Of a stretch of DNA of 64,000 nucleotides, positions 1-8,487 are shown piece by piece; position 1 is the stretch's first letter; each line of letters opens with the position of its first letter. Location: NCBI GenBank assembly GCA_025927475.1, contig JAICLL010000002.1, forward strand, positions 1 through 64,000, given 5' to 3'. The position numbers were made by a program, and so were the translations under genes. Source of the DNA: Pirellulales bacterium (GTDB lineage: Bacteria; Planctomycetota; Planctomycetia; Pirellulales; JAICIG01). A model generated the notes under the pieces. That model was not told where the DNA came from, did no database searches, and worked only from the letters and a program-made list of their open reading frames with translations.

Positions 1-780
1 GACTGGGGCGATGGCACGATGACCGACAACGCGTCCCTCACCGTCAGCGACGGCACGTTCACCGTCAGCAGCACGCACACTTATGCCGAGGAAGGCACGA
101 AGGCGCCGGTGGTGACGATCAGCCATGAGACGTCCGTTCCCACGACGGTCACGGCATCGGTCGTGGTAAGCGATCCATCGGTTATCGCCACGCCGGCCAC
201 TTCGCTGACGGCCGTGGAAGGCGCCTCGGCCACATTCAACGTGGCCACGTTCACCGATCCCGGCGGAGCGGAAGAGACCACCGACTACGACGCTTCGATT
301 GACTGGGGCGATGGCACGATGACCGACAACGCGTCCCTCACCGTCAGCGACGGCACGTTCACCGTCAGCAGCGCCCATATTTATGCCGAGGAAGGCGTCA
401 AGGCGCCGGTGGTGACGATCAGCCATGAGACGGCCGTTCCCACGACCGTCACGGCATCGGTCGTGGTAAGCGATCCTTCGGTCATCGCCACGCCAGCCAC
501 TTCCCTGACGGCCGTGGAAGGCGCCTCGGTTACGCTGAACGTGGCCACCTTTACCGATCCCGGCGGAGCGGAAGAGACCACTGACTACGACGCTTCGATT
601 GACTGGGGCGATGGCACGGTCACCAGCGACGCGCTCATCACCGTCGACAGCGGCACGTTCACGGTGAGCGGCACGCATACTTATGCCGAACAAGGCACGA
701 AGGCGCCGGTGGTGACGATCAGTCACGAGACGGCCGTTCCCACGACCGTCACGGCATCGGTCGTGGTGGCCGATGCGCCG
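1..780 (+). repeat. 300-bp in-frame tandem repeat inside the adhesin gene
   Basis: Units begin at about 1, 301 and 601, each with the segment gactggggcgatggcac. Units 1 and 2 differ at only a few positions. The third is recognisable but diverges after about 620 and ends near 780. The period of exactly 300 bp equals 100 codons, so unit gain or loss keeps the frame. The array continues upstream of the window. Confidence 0.92.
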
Positions 781-2955
781 CTGACCGTCCAAACTCGCAA
801 TATCAGCGCCGTCGAAGAATTGACGTTCGGGCCGGCCACGGTGGCCGCATTTACTGATGGAAATCCGTTCGCAACGTCCGCCGATTTTACGGCGATCATT
901 GTTTGGGGCGACGGTTCGAGCAGCACGGTCAGCGGTTCGGCGATCACCTCGTCAGGCGGGGGCTTTAACGTGTCGGGCAGCCATCTCTACGCGGAAGATG
1001 GAAGCTACCCGCTCTCCGTCACGGTTCTCGACGAGGGCGGCGCTACGGCCAGCAGTGCCGCCACCGCCACCGTGACCGACAACGTGGCCTTGCTGCTGTT
1101 GAACGCCAAGAGCAAGGGAAGCTTGAACCTGACCGGCAATGCCCGGGTGTCGCTCACCGGGGGCGGCGCGGCCATCGTCGATTCCAGCGGCAGCTCGGCC
1201 GTGATGGTCCGCGGCAATGCCTCGCTGTCGGCCGCCGAATTCGACCTGGCGGCCGCATCGGGCATTGACGCCAAAGGCAACGGCGTCGTCCAGGGCGCGC
1301 AGAACACCGGCGTCCCGGCCATGGCCGATCCGCTCGCCGCACTGAGCGCACCCACCGCGCCTGCCGCCACGTTCCGCGCCATCGATGCCGACTGTGTCGA
1401 CGTGCTCACGTTGCAACCAGGCACGTATGTCGGCGGCATCAGCGTCTCGGACCAGGCGGCGGTGACGCTCCTGCCCGGCGTGTATTACTTGCAGGGCGGC
1501 GGCCTGTCCGTGGGCGGCGAAAGCAGCCTCACCGGCCAGGGCGTGTTGATCTACAATTTGCCCCAGCACGGCAGCCGCGACGGCGTCCGCGTGTCGGGCG
1601 GCGCGGTGGTGCAATTGACCGCCCCGACCAGCGGATCCGATCAAGGCATCGCCCTGTTCCAGGACCGCAACTCGAACGCGCCGATTTCGATCTCCGGCGG
1701 CGCCGCCCTGACCGTCACCGGCGCCCTCTATGCCGCCGACGCGCCGCTCAATGTGACCGGCAACGGGCAACTGCACGTTTCGGGCAGTGCCGCCGCCGGC
1801 GCCAGCGCCCGGATCATTACCAACGATCTGAACGTGTCGGGCAACGGAGTGGTAACGGTCGACGCCGGCCACAACGCCCCGCTCCTCGCCGCCGGATCAA
1901 CCAGCGGAGGAACATCCGCTTCGCCGCTGTCGATGCAAAATGCCTCGATCTTCGCCGTGCAGGGCCAGCCCCTGGCGGACGTGGCCGTGGCATCGTTCAC
2001 CGACTCCGACACCAATACGAATGCCTCGGCTTATACCGCCAGCATCGACTGGGGCGACGGGTCGCCGCTCGATACCGGCGCTGCGGTCACTCTCGGTGGC
2101 GGCGTCTTCTCGGTGTCGGGCAGTCACACCTATGCCGCCGCCGGCAGCTACCAGGTCGTGGTCACCGCCACCGATGTCGCCGACGGCGCGACCAACTCGG
2201 TCGCCAGCACGGCCGTGATCTCCGACGTCGCACTGCAAACCGATCCGACCGATAGCGGCAAAATCGAACTGGCGATCGGCGGTACCGCGGCGAGCGACAC
2301 CATCAACATTGAGCCGGGGACGTCGGCGGGCACGATGATGGTAAGCATCAGCAACAGCACCGGCACCATCATCGAGGGGCCGTTCGCGCCCACGGGCCGG
2401 CTGGTGGTTTATGGTCAGTCGGGCGACGATGTGATCACCCTGGCTTCCTGCCTGGCAATCAATGCCGAACTGATCGCCGGCGACGGCAACGACGCCTTGG
2501 TGGGCGGATCGGGCAATGATACGCTGGTGGCCGGTGCGGGCCGCGATCTTCTCATCGGCGGCCGCGGCGCCGACTTGCTCATCGCCGGCAGCGGCGACGA
2601 CATTCTGATCGCCGGCAGCACCGACTACGACGCCAACGACGCCGCTCTGATGGCGATCATGGCCGAGTGGTCGTCCGCCGATTCCTATGCGCAGCGCATC
2701 GCCAATCTCAGCGATGCCGCGTTCGATGGCGTCAGCCCCACCGCCAGCCGCCTCAACGGCAACGCTTTCCTGTTGGCCGCCGACCTGGGAGCACAAGACG
2801 AGACCGTGCTCGACGATCTTTCGGTGGACAGCCTGGTGGCCGGCGCCGGCCAGGACTGGTTCTTTGGCCAGTTCAATTCAGCGGCAGCGGCCGATGTGGC
2901 GTCGAACCTCGCCGTCAGCGCCGGCGTCACCGAAACCGAAACCGATGAACTCTAG
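1..2955 (+). CDS. Giant secreted adhesin-like protein with PKD-type repeats and RTX-like calcium-binding motifs (5' end outside window)
   Basis: The frame is open from base 1, where it already reads DWGDGT, so the start lies upstream and about 985 C-terminal codons are visible. First come about 2.6 near-identical 100-residue units with the PKD-like hallmark DWGDGT, then a diverged fourth (VWGDGS). A glycine/serine-rich beta-helix-like middle (residues about 370-630) follows, then another DWGDGS domain (about 640-740). Near residues 820-870 there are RTX-type nonapeptides (GGSGNDTL, GGRGADLL, GSGDDIL), which in this class bind calcium. No C-terminal sorting motif or type I secretion genes are visible. 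Role inferred: large extracellular or surface protein for adhesion or matrix. The domain types are fairly secure, the biological role is not. Confidence 0.85.
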   Translation, partial: DWGDGTMTDNASLTVSDGTFTVSSTHTYAEEGTKAPVVTISHETSVPTTVTASVVVSDPSVIATPATSLTAVEGASATFNVATFTDPGGAEETTDYDASIDWGDGTMTDNASLTVSDGTFTVSSAHIYAEEGVKAPVVTISHETAVPTTVTASVVVSDPSVIATPATSLTAVEGASVTLNVATFTDPGGAEETTDYDASIDWGDGTVTSDALITVDSGTFTVSGTHTYAEQGTKAPVVTISHETAVPTTVTASVVVADAPLTVQTRNISAVEELTFGPATVAAFTDGNPFATSADFTAIIVWGDGSSSTVSGSAITSSGGGFNVSGSHLYAEDGSYPLSVTVLDEGGATASSAATATVTDNVALLLLNAKSKGSLNLTGNARVSLTGGGAAIVDSSGSSAVMVRGNASLSAAEFDLAAASGIDAKGNGVVQGAQNTGVPAMADPLAALSAPTAPAATFRAIDADCVDVLTLQPGTYVGGISVSDQAAVTLLPGVYYLQGGGLSVGGESSLTGQGVLIYNLPQHGSRDGVRVSGGAVVQLTAPTSGSDQGIALFQDRNSNAPISISGGAALTVTGALYAADAPLNVTGNGQLHVSGSAAAGASARIITNDLNVSGNGVVTVDAGHNAPLLAAGSTSGGTSASPLSMQNASIFAVQGQPLADVAVASFTDSDTNTNASAYTASIDWGDGSPLDTGAAVTLGGGVFSVSGSHTYAAAGSYQVVVTATDVADGATNSVASTAVISDVALQTDPTDSGKIELAIGGTAASDTINIEPGTSAGTMMVSISNSTGTIIEGPFAPTGRLVVYGQSGDDVITLASCLAINAELIAGDGNDALVGGSGNDTLVAGAGRDLLIGGRGADLLIAGSGDDILIAGSTDYDANDAALMAIMAEWSSADSYAQRIANLSDAAFDGVSPTASRLNGNAFLLAADLGAQDETVLDDLSVDSLVAGAGQDWFFGQFNSAAAADVASNLAVSAGVTETETDEL

Positions 2956-3130
2956 GACGACCGTCGTCGACAATCATTAGGCAGTCGGACCAAAAAACCT
3001 GTCAGAGAAATTTCCTTGGACGCGCTGGAAGCCGCAGCGCAGGACCGGAAGCCGCCAAGCAGGCCCCAAAGGTGGTACGATGCGCACCGCGGTGCGCATC
3101 GAGATCGGCATTCAGCACAGAAAACGCGCC

Positions 3131-4816
3131 CTACCCTTGCCGTTCATAATAGCGGCTCAGCGCGCGCACCCGTTCCACCTGGTGCGCCACCGCCGCGCCC
3201 ATCGCCGCCAGCCCGACCAGGAAATAAATGTGGTCGTCGCTGTCGAGCTGAAACTTGTCCCATAGCTCCGGGCGCCACAGATAATAATCGACGGCCAACA
3301 CCAGGTACGAGGCGATGGCCAGCGCCGTCATCGCCCACACCAGCCGCACCCGAAACCACAGCCCCGCGGCCACAATCAGGAGCGGATAGCTGATCATCAA
3401 CGGGCTCGCCCGGCCATCGGCCTTGAGCAACACCGCCAGCAGCCCGGCCGAGTCGACCACGGCCCAGGCGAAGGGAATGATGGTCTGCCATTGCGGCTTT
3501 CGCATCAGGCGTTGAAACACGAACGACAGCGCCGCCCACACGGCCAGAATGGCCGTGACCGAGTAATGAAAATCTCCGCCCCAACGATGCAGCGCGTAAT
3601 AGTTGATGCTTTCGACAAAATAAAACAGCCCCATCACGCCCAGCCGCGAGACGAGCGCCGGCTCGCGGCGTCCCCACCGCAACAGCCGCTGCCAAGGCCG
3701 CGCGGCTTGCACTTCGACCAGGTCGCCTTTCAAATACCGCTCCAGGTCGTCGGCCAAGGCCCCCGCCGACGGATATCGCATCGCCGGGTTTTTTTCCAGG
3801 CACCGCAGGCAGATGGTTGCCAACGTGCGCGAGATCGTGCGGTCGAGTTGCCGAGGATTGGCCGGCTCGCGCTCCAACACCTGAATCAACAAGTCGATGG
3901 CCGATTCGGCTTGAAACGGCGGCCTGCCGGTCAACAGTTCATAGAGGATCGCCCCCAGAGAATACACATCGCAGGCGGGCGTGACGCTGGCGCTGTGGCC
4001 GGCGGCCTGCTCCGGCGCCATATAGCTGGGCGTGCCGGCCGCCACACCGGTGCGCGTGAGCTGCGTCGCTTCGTGAACGAGCTTGGCCAGGCCAAAATCG
4101 GTGACCACCGGCTGGCCGTCGGCATCCATCAGAATGTTCGAGGGCTTCAAATCGCGGTGGATGATCCCCTGGCGATGTAGATAATCGACCGCGCGTGCGA
4201 CGGCGCACAGGTGCCGCACGGCGGTCTCGCGCGGCAGCCGCCGGCCGCGGATCAGCTCGGCCAGCGTGCAGCCTTCGATGTAGTCCATCGCCAGGTAGGG
4301 CAATCCCTCGACCTGTCCCGAGTCGAGCACGCGCACAATGTTGCTGTGCCGCAGGCTGGCGGCGGCCTGGGCCTCGGCGGCGAAACGGCGAAGCTGCTCG
4401 GGCGAGGCCAGCGAGCTGGCCAGCACCATCTTCAGAGCCACCAGCCTCCGCAGACTTTTTTGCCGGGCTTTGAAGACCACCCCCATGCCGCCGCGTCCCA
4501 ACTCGGCCAACAGTTCGTAATCGCCGAAATCGCGCGGCAGCGCGAAGCTCATACTGGGATCGCTGGCAGTATCGCACAGGGCGATCGTCGGCGCTTCGGC
4601 CGAGTCGCACTTTGGCGGCGGCTCGATGTCGGCCGGGCGAGCCGCCGCCGCGAACTCATCGAGCGCCTCCAGGCAGCACAGCGCGTCGGAAAGATCGGGG
4701 CGGCTCTCCAGCAGCCGGGCCTTGTCGGGCGGTTCGCCCCGCTGCAAACCGTCGAGGTAGGCGTCGAGCAGATCGAGCGTCGTGGGATCGGCTTGTGGAT
4801 CTTCCGGCTCGTTCAT
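3131..4816 (-). CDS. Membrane-anchored serine/threonine protein kinase (Pkn type)
   Basis: A 561-residue protein. A kinase domain (about residues 95-355) has the glycine loop ELGRGGMGVVFKA, the catalytic loop HRDLKPSN, DFGLAK and the APE motif (MAPEQ), so it looks catalytically active. The 90-residue N-terminus has an acidic helical segment seen in planctomycete kinases. The C-terminal part (about 395-520) holds several hydrophobic helices, so the kinase domain probably faces the cytoplasm from the membrane. The ATG at 4816 (MNEPEDP) is preferred; an upstream ATG at 4861 would add 15 residues without family character. Substrates are unknown and no partner phosphatase lies nearby. Confidence 0.92.
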   Translation of the reverse strand: MNEPEDPQADPTTLDLLDAYLDGLQRGEPPDKARLLESRPDLSDALCCLEALDEFAAAARPADIEPPPKCDSAEAPTIALCDTASDPSMSFALPRDFGDYELLAELGRGGMGVVFKARQKSLRRLVALKMVLASSLASPEQLRRFAAEAQAAASLRHSNIVRVLDSGQVEGLPYLAMDYIEGCTLAELIRGRRLPRETAVRHLCAVARAVDYLHRQGIIHRDLKPSNILMDADGQPVVTDFGLAKLVHEATQLTRTGVAAGTPSYMAPEQAAGHSASVTPACDVYSLGAILYELLTGRPPFQAESAIDLLIQVLEREPANPRQLDRTISRTLATICLRCLEKNPAMRYPSAGALADDLERYLKGDLVEVQAARPWQRLLRWGRREPALVSRLGVMGLFYFVESINYYALHRWGGDFHYSVTAILAVWAALSFVFQRLMRKPQWQTIIPFAWAVVDSAGLLAVLLKADGRASPLMISYPLLIVAAGLWFRVRLVWAMTALAIASYLVLAVDYYLWRPELWDKFQLDSDDHIYFLVGLAAMGAAVAHQVERVRALSRYYERQG

Positions 4817-5033
4817 GGCGGAGCAAATATGGGCGATGACAAACGCGCGGTCAACGATCAACCTCAGATATTGCGAGCATCAATCCGAATTGTGGGCGGC
4901 GCATGCGGGTAGTGTAACACCGCGCGCCCCGCCGACGCTAGAATTGCCTGGCGGGCATGACGCAGATCCCCGAGGCCATGCATGGCTCTGTTGTCTGCTT
5001 GATTCACCATCACTGGTGACATAAAATTATCTT

Positions 5034-5297
5034 ATGGGCGCGGATCTTCCCATCAATGTCAGTGACCTCGATGCCGCGCACCGCCGCGCGCTGGAAGAGA
5101 TGATTGGCCGAGAACTTACCCCAAACCAGCGACTGACCCTCAGCGTCAGTGAAATTGCCACACCGCCATCAACGCCCAAACCCGCGCAATCGCTCGACGA
5201 TTGGACGCAAGTCTATAACGGTTTGAGCGATGATGAAATCGACGAGATTGATAGGATCATCAAGACGCGCGCCAATCTCACACGTCTCGTTCCCTAG
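5034..5297 (+). CDS. Small antitoxin-like protein paired with PIN toxin
   Basis: This 87-residue acidic protein ends 3 bp before the PIN-domain gene, the usual antitoxin-first order of VapBC-type pairs. The N-terminal half (LDAAHRRALEEMIGREL, TPNQRLTLSV) could be a DNA-binding part, and the C-terminal half (LSDDEIDEIDRIIKTRANLTR) is a charged helix that could bind the toxin. I cannot assign a named antitoxin family. Its function rests on size, spacing and the neighbouring toxin. The upstream AT-rich stretch (about 5018-5032) may hold the promoter. Confidence 0.75.
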   Translation: MGADLPINVSDLDAAHRRALEEMIGRELTPNQRLTLSVSEIATPPSTPKPAQSLDDWTQVYNGLSDDEIDEIDRIIKTRANLTRLVP

Positions 5298-5300
5298 GCC

Positions 5301-5717
5301 ATGGGAGAAGCACTGCTCGACACCGATATGCTCTCCGAGATCCTCAAGGGAAAGGATTCTACGGTACTGGCGTCGGCGCAAGCTTACCTCGCGTTTCATC
5401 AGCGTTTTGCTTTTTCGGCGGTAACGTTTTACGAAGTTTTGCGAGGACTGCTCGCAAAAAAGGCAACACGGCAGCTTGGCAAGTTTTTGAAAACCGCGGA
5501 TACGAGCGATATTATGCCGATCAGCTTAGGCGTGCTCCGGCGTGCTGCCACACTCTGGGCCGAAGCGCAGCAGCATGGCTATCCTCGCGACGACGCAGAC
5601 CTGATTATTGCGGCAACCGCGCTCGAAGACGGACGAGAGCTGGTGACAGGCAATTTGCCGCATTTCGTATGGATTGGCGGCCTAAAAATCATCGATTGGC
5701 GATCTTCACAACCCTGA
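5301..5717 (+). CDS. vapC: PIN-domain toxin, VapC type (probable ribonuclease)
   Basis: A 138-residue protein with the PIN-domain acidic set: D7 in LLDTDMLSEIL, E45 in FYEVLRGL, D100 in DDADLIIAATAL, and N118 in the closing LVTGNLPHF. All metal-binding positions are present and the length is normal, so this toxin appears intact, unlike several others in the window. VapC proteins are Mg-dependent RNases held inactive by the cognate antitoxin; the small gene 3 bp upstream is the likely partner. The tRNA or rRNA target cannot be read from sequence. Confidence 0.9.
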   Translation: MGEALLDTDMLSEILKGKDSTVLASAQAYLAFHQRFAFSAVTFYEVLRGLLAKKATRQLGKFLKTADTSDIMPISLGVLRRAATLWAEAQQHGYPRDDADLIIAATALEDGRELVTGNLPHFVWIGGLKIIDWRSSQP

Positions 5718-5798
5718 AAACGCCACAATCGGGCCGACAAAGAGCCGGCCCAACGTCCCTGACGCTAATACGCGCCCACCGGGCGGCCTGCATTCCCG

Positions 5799-6704
5799 TT
5801 ACGCCCCACCGTCGCCGAGTTTCTCGACGACCTTGCGAAGCTGCTCAATTTGGCGATGCAAATCCTCGATGCGCCGATTTAGCCGCTCCTCCATGCCGTC
5901 CGTAGACTGGGTGTGCGGGCGCGTGGCCTGGGGGGGCGGAGCCGCATCGCCGGGCAGATGAGGAGCATACCGGACTTCGAACGCCGAAAGCCCGAGCATT
6001 TGTTGCGCGTAGTCACGGGCCTCTTCCGGCAGTTTGTCTAACGAGTCTTCGGCGGCCTGCCACGTTTTATCGCCTTGCTTCACGGTGACTTTCGCCGGCT
6101 TGTCGCCCTGCTTCTCGATGGTCACCGTCATGTCGCCGGGCAGCGACGGCGCCACCGACTTGCCGGGCGGCAGCACCATGCCGGGATGCCAAAACCGCAT
6201 CGACAGCGGACCGTCGCCCAAACGTTCAAACCAACGCTGCACCGAGCGCTGATCGTGCTGCCGCGGCACCATCACTCCCGGCCGTGGAACAGGCTTCACC
6301 ACAACCGTCTGCCGCTTGCCACCCCGCAAATACTCGATCTTCAGCTCTTCGCCCTTGGCTTCGGCCACCGCTTCGGCCACATCGCCTGCATTGCCGACGT
6401 CCTTGCCCGACACCGAAACAATGACGTCGAACGTCTTCAGCCCGGCCTGCTGCGCCGGGGCGTCGGCAATCACCTGATCGATGAGCACGCCTTGGTTCTG
6501 GGGCAGATCGAGTTGGGCGCGCAACAGTTCGGGCAATTCGGCGCAGCGCACGCCGATCCAGTAATCGGTGGCCTCGGCTCGTTCTGTGCGCTCGTCGTCG
6601 ATCAGCCGCACCGCTCGATCTTGCGCCGAAGCGTACGGCGCCGCCAGCATGACCAAAGCCGCTAGCGCGGCCAACCTCAGCCAACCCTGCGTGGAAACGG
6701 ACAT
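5799..6704 (-). CDS. Exported PDZ-domain protein
   Basis: A 301-residue protein with a clear signal peptide (cleavage likely after ASAQ, about residue 28). One PDZ domain spans about residues 48-125 (WIGVRCAEL, GVLIDQVIADAPAQQAGLKTFD). No trypsin-like protease domain precedes it, so this is a PDZ-only protein, not DegP or HtrA. The C-terminus is basic/acidic, with a predicted coiled coil (RIEDLHRQIEQLRKVVEKL). A good ribosome site (AAGGAGAA) lies 7 bp before the ATG. It follows an ECF sigma and anti-sigma pair on the same strand with a 120-bp gap that contains a palindromic repeat, so co-regulation is plausible but not shown. Confidence 0.82.
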   Translation of the reverse strand: MSVSTQGWLRLAALAALVMLAAPYASAQDRAVRLIDDERTERAEATDYWIGVRCAELPELLRAQLDLPQNQGVLIDQVIADAPAQQAGLKTFDVIVSVSGKDVGNAGDVAEAVAEAKGEELKIEYLRGGKRQTVVVKPVPRPGVMVPRQHDQRSVQRWFERLGDGPLSMRFWHPGMVLPPGKSVAPSLPGDMTVTIEKQGDKPAKVTVKQGDKTWQAAEDSLDKLPEEARDYAQQMLGLSAFEVRYAPHLPGDAAPPPQATRPHTQSTDGMEERLNRRIEDLHRQIEQLRKVVEKLGDGGA

Positions 6705-6775
6705 TGCTTGTTCTCCTTTTTATCGCTGACATCTAGAGATCATAGACATTCAACGTATGCGTTAAGCCGTAGCCG

Positions 6776-6824
6776 CTACTCCGCTCCGTGAATGACGCGC
6801 TACTTTCGCGGAGTGAAAAGCGAC
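6776..6824. repeat. Palindromic repeat, family R1 (copy 1 of 4)
   Basis: An imperfect inverted repeat with the right-hand core CTACTTTCGCGGAGTGAAAAG. It shares its core with copies at 12952-13003, 22328-22377 and 51444-51493. It ends on the base before the anti-sigma stop codon (read from the minus strand), between that gene and the PDZ gene. Confidence 0.8.
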
Positions 6825-7589
6825 TTACTGGAACGCGCGGTCGGTCACCGGTTGCACGTCGATCTGGTCAATCGGCACCATCACGCGCCGGCCGTCGTCC
6901 AGCGAAAACGGAACCAACTGCCGCTGCTGCCGCACACGATGGCCTAACCGTTCGAGCGCTTGTTGCACGTCGAACGGCATGGCCGGCTGCCGGCGCAGCC
7001 AGTCGTCGCCCGCTGACCGGCCATCGACCAGCGGCAATTGAATCTCGTCGGCGGCCCCCGCCGGACCGCCGACGACCAAGCGCACCTTGTCGCGCGGACC
7101 CTGTTCCGGGCGGTCCGACGACAAGGCGCCGCTGCCTGCCCCGCCGCGATCAGCGACCGTTGACAGCGCTTGGTGTTCGCCTGAAGCAAGCATCGAGCGG
7201 CTGGACGAAAATTCGCCCCGCGCCCACAAGCCAAGTGTAAACGCCACGAGCACGCTGGCCGCCAAGGCCAACGCCGAACCAAACCATGAGTGCGGCTGCA
7301 CGGCTCGCGAGCGTTCGACGGTGGCCGCGCCGGCCGCCGGCGCGGCCCAAAGCGGATCGTCGTTGATTCCTTTCGTTGCAACGCCGCGCTCAGCAACCAC
7401 GCGCTCAGTGGCCATTTGGCCCAGCACGCCCGACCAGCTTTGGGCGTCGAGAAACGCCAACGCGCATCGCCGCCAGCCCTGGGGCTCGCTCTCGCACCAG
7501 GCCAGCACTTCGCGCCGCTGCGCTTCGCTGAGTTCGCCGTCGACCAGCAGATCGAGCAGGCGTTGTTTGTCAGGATCAAAAGTGTTCAT
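6825..7589 (-). CDS. Putative membrane anti-sigma factor
   Basis: A 254-residue protein whose start codon lies inside the last codons of the upstream sigma gene (14-bp overlap), which implies translational coupling. The N-terminus (RLLDLLVDGELSEAQRREVL) is the short helical segment typical of planctomycete anti-sigma factors that contact ECF sigma. A single membrane helix lies at about residues 103-123 (ALALAASVLVAFTLGLWA), with an extracytoplasmic C-terminal half. No zinc-binding HxxxCxxC motif is visible, so it is not a classical ZAS protein. Function is inferred mainly from context. Confidence 0.8.
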   Translation of the reverse strand: MNTFDPDKQRLLDLLVDGELSEAQRREVLAWCESEPQGWRRCALAFLDAQSWSGVLGQMATERVVAERGVATKGINDDPLWAAPAAGAATVERSRAVQPHSWFGSALALAASVLVAFTLGLWARGEFSSSRSMLASGEHQALSTVADRGGAGSGALSSDRPEQGPRDKVRLVVGGPAGAADEIQLPLVDGRSAGDDWLRRQPAMPFDVQQALERLGHRVRQQRQLVPFSLDDGRRVMVPIDQIDVQPVTDRAFQ

Positions 7590-8145
7590 GATTCGCCATC
7601 AATTCATCTCGCAGCCGCCGCCGCGCTCGATGCAGCCGGGCTTCGACCGCGCTATGCCCGATGCCCAGCCGGGCGGCAATCTCGTGGTAGCTCCAGTCCT
7701 CTCCGTATTTCAGCAGCAAGATTTCGGCATCGCGTGCCGGCAGCCGCCCGAGCGCCTGCCGCACCAAGCTCTGTCGTTCGTCGTCCAGCAGCCACTCGAG
7801 GGGATCGCGGGTGCGCGAATCGCCTTCGCTGGGCCGCACTCGTTCGGCATAGTTGGTCGTCAGCTTGCGTCGCCGGCCCATTCGCCGGCGATACAAAAGC
7901 GCCTGGGTCACTGCCAGGCGGTAAAGCCACGGCGCCACTTTGCTGCGATCGGCGAGCGGCGCCCGTTGCTCGACCGCCGCCAAGGCCACCTCTTGCATTA
8001 CATCGTCAACCGCTTGCGGCTCGCCCAACCGGGCAAGCAGCACCGACCGCAGCCAGCGTTGGTGTTCGGCCAGCGCAGCCTGCCAGTCGATCGGCGACTC
8101 GGCCCCCCGGTCGCTTGCTTGGGCCTCATCGGTCCGCAGGGTCAT
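7576..8145 (-). CDS. ECF-family RNA polymerase sigma factor (cluster 1)
   Basis: A 189-residue protein with sigma-70 region 2 (AVDDVMQEVALAAVEQ, then WLYRLAVTQALLYRRR) and region 4 (LPARDAEILLLKYGEDWSYHEIAARLGIGHSAVEARLHRARR, a helix-turn-helix for the -35 element). There is no region 3, as expected of ECF sigma factors. It is first in a sigma, anti-sigma, PDZ cluster, an arrangement that suggests a response to envelope state. It does not closely resemble the other ECF sigma at 10478-11029. Confidence 0.93.
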   Translation of the reverse strand: MTLRTDEAQASDRGAESPIDWQAALAEHQRWLRSVLLARLGEPQAVDDVMQEVALAAVEQRAPLADRSKVAPWLYRLAVTQALLYRRRMGRRRKLTTNYAERVRPSEGDSRTRDPLEWLLDDERQSLVRQALGRLPARDAEILLLKYGEDWSYHEIAARLGIGHSAVEARLHRARRRLRDELMANHEHF

Positions 8146-8487
8146 GACTCTGGGATAGTTGCCGTGGAGTGAGGAATCTTGCAGGTCATTCTAACAGGCG
8201 CGGGCGGGACCGGCGTAAGGCACAGCCCGGCAAGGAGTTGGGGTGATTTTGGATTTTCGAGTTTGGATTTTCGATTTTGCCGACTTCCGGTGGCTGGGGC
8301 AGAGCCTTGGCGATGCCCCGGAGGGGATTCTCGCCCTGGCAACTTCCCGGTAGTCCCGGCCCTTGTGGCCGGCTGCGTGCCGAGCTCCCGCGCGCTGCTC
8401 TGCGCCCATCGCGCAGCGCATTGGGCGCAACAACTAACCGGTGGCCGAGACCAGCATTCGGGTCACGGACGAGCATTCGGCGGGTCC
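8146..8487. other. Intergenic region with low-complexity and dispersed repeats
   Basis: No gene is supported here. About 8240-8280 is a T-rich iteration of ggattttcga/gatttt, a common extragenic type. It is followed by the dispersed repeat R2 at 8286-8319 and GC-rich, weakly palindromic sequence to 8487. The sigma-gene promoter should lie at the left edge, but I see no convincing boxes. Confidence 0.6.
8286..8319. repeat. 34-bp dispersed repeat R2 (copy 1, inverted relative to copy 2)
   Basis: This segment is an exact reverse complement of 11730-11763. Its core can fold, with GGGGCA at one end pairing with TGCCCC. A 34-base perfect match between intergenic sites 3.4 kb apart marks a dispersed element. 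Confidence 0.85.

Noticed and set aside
1-780. Could the 300-bp repeats be a CRISPR array?
   Set aside because: Units are long, contiguous and coding, with no unique spacers.
952-1872. Long open frame antisense to the adhesin gene
   Set aside because: High-GC codon use keeps the opposite strand open; the translation is arginine/glycine/histidine-rich with no family character, while the plus frame has clear domains.
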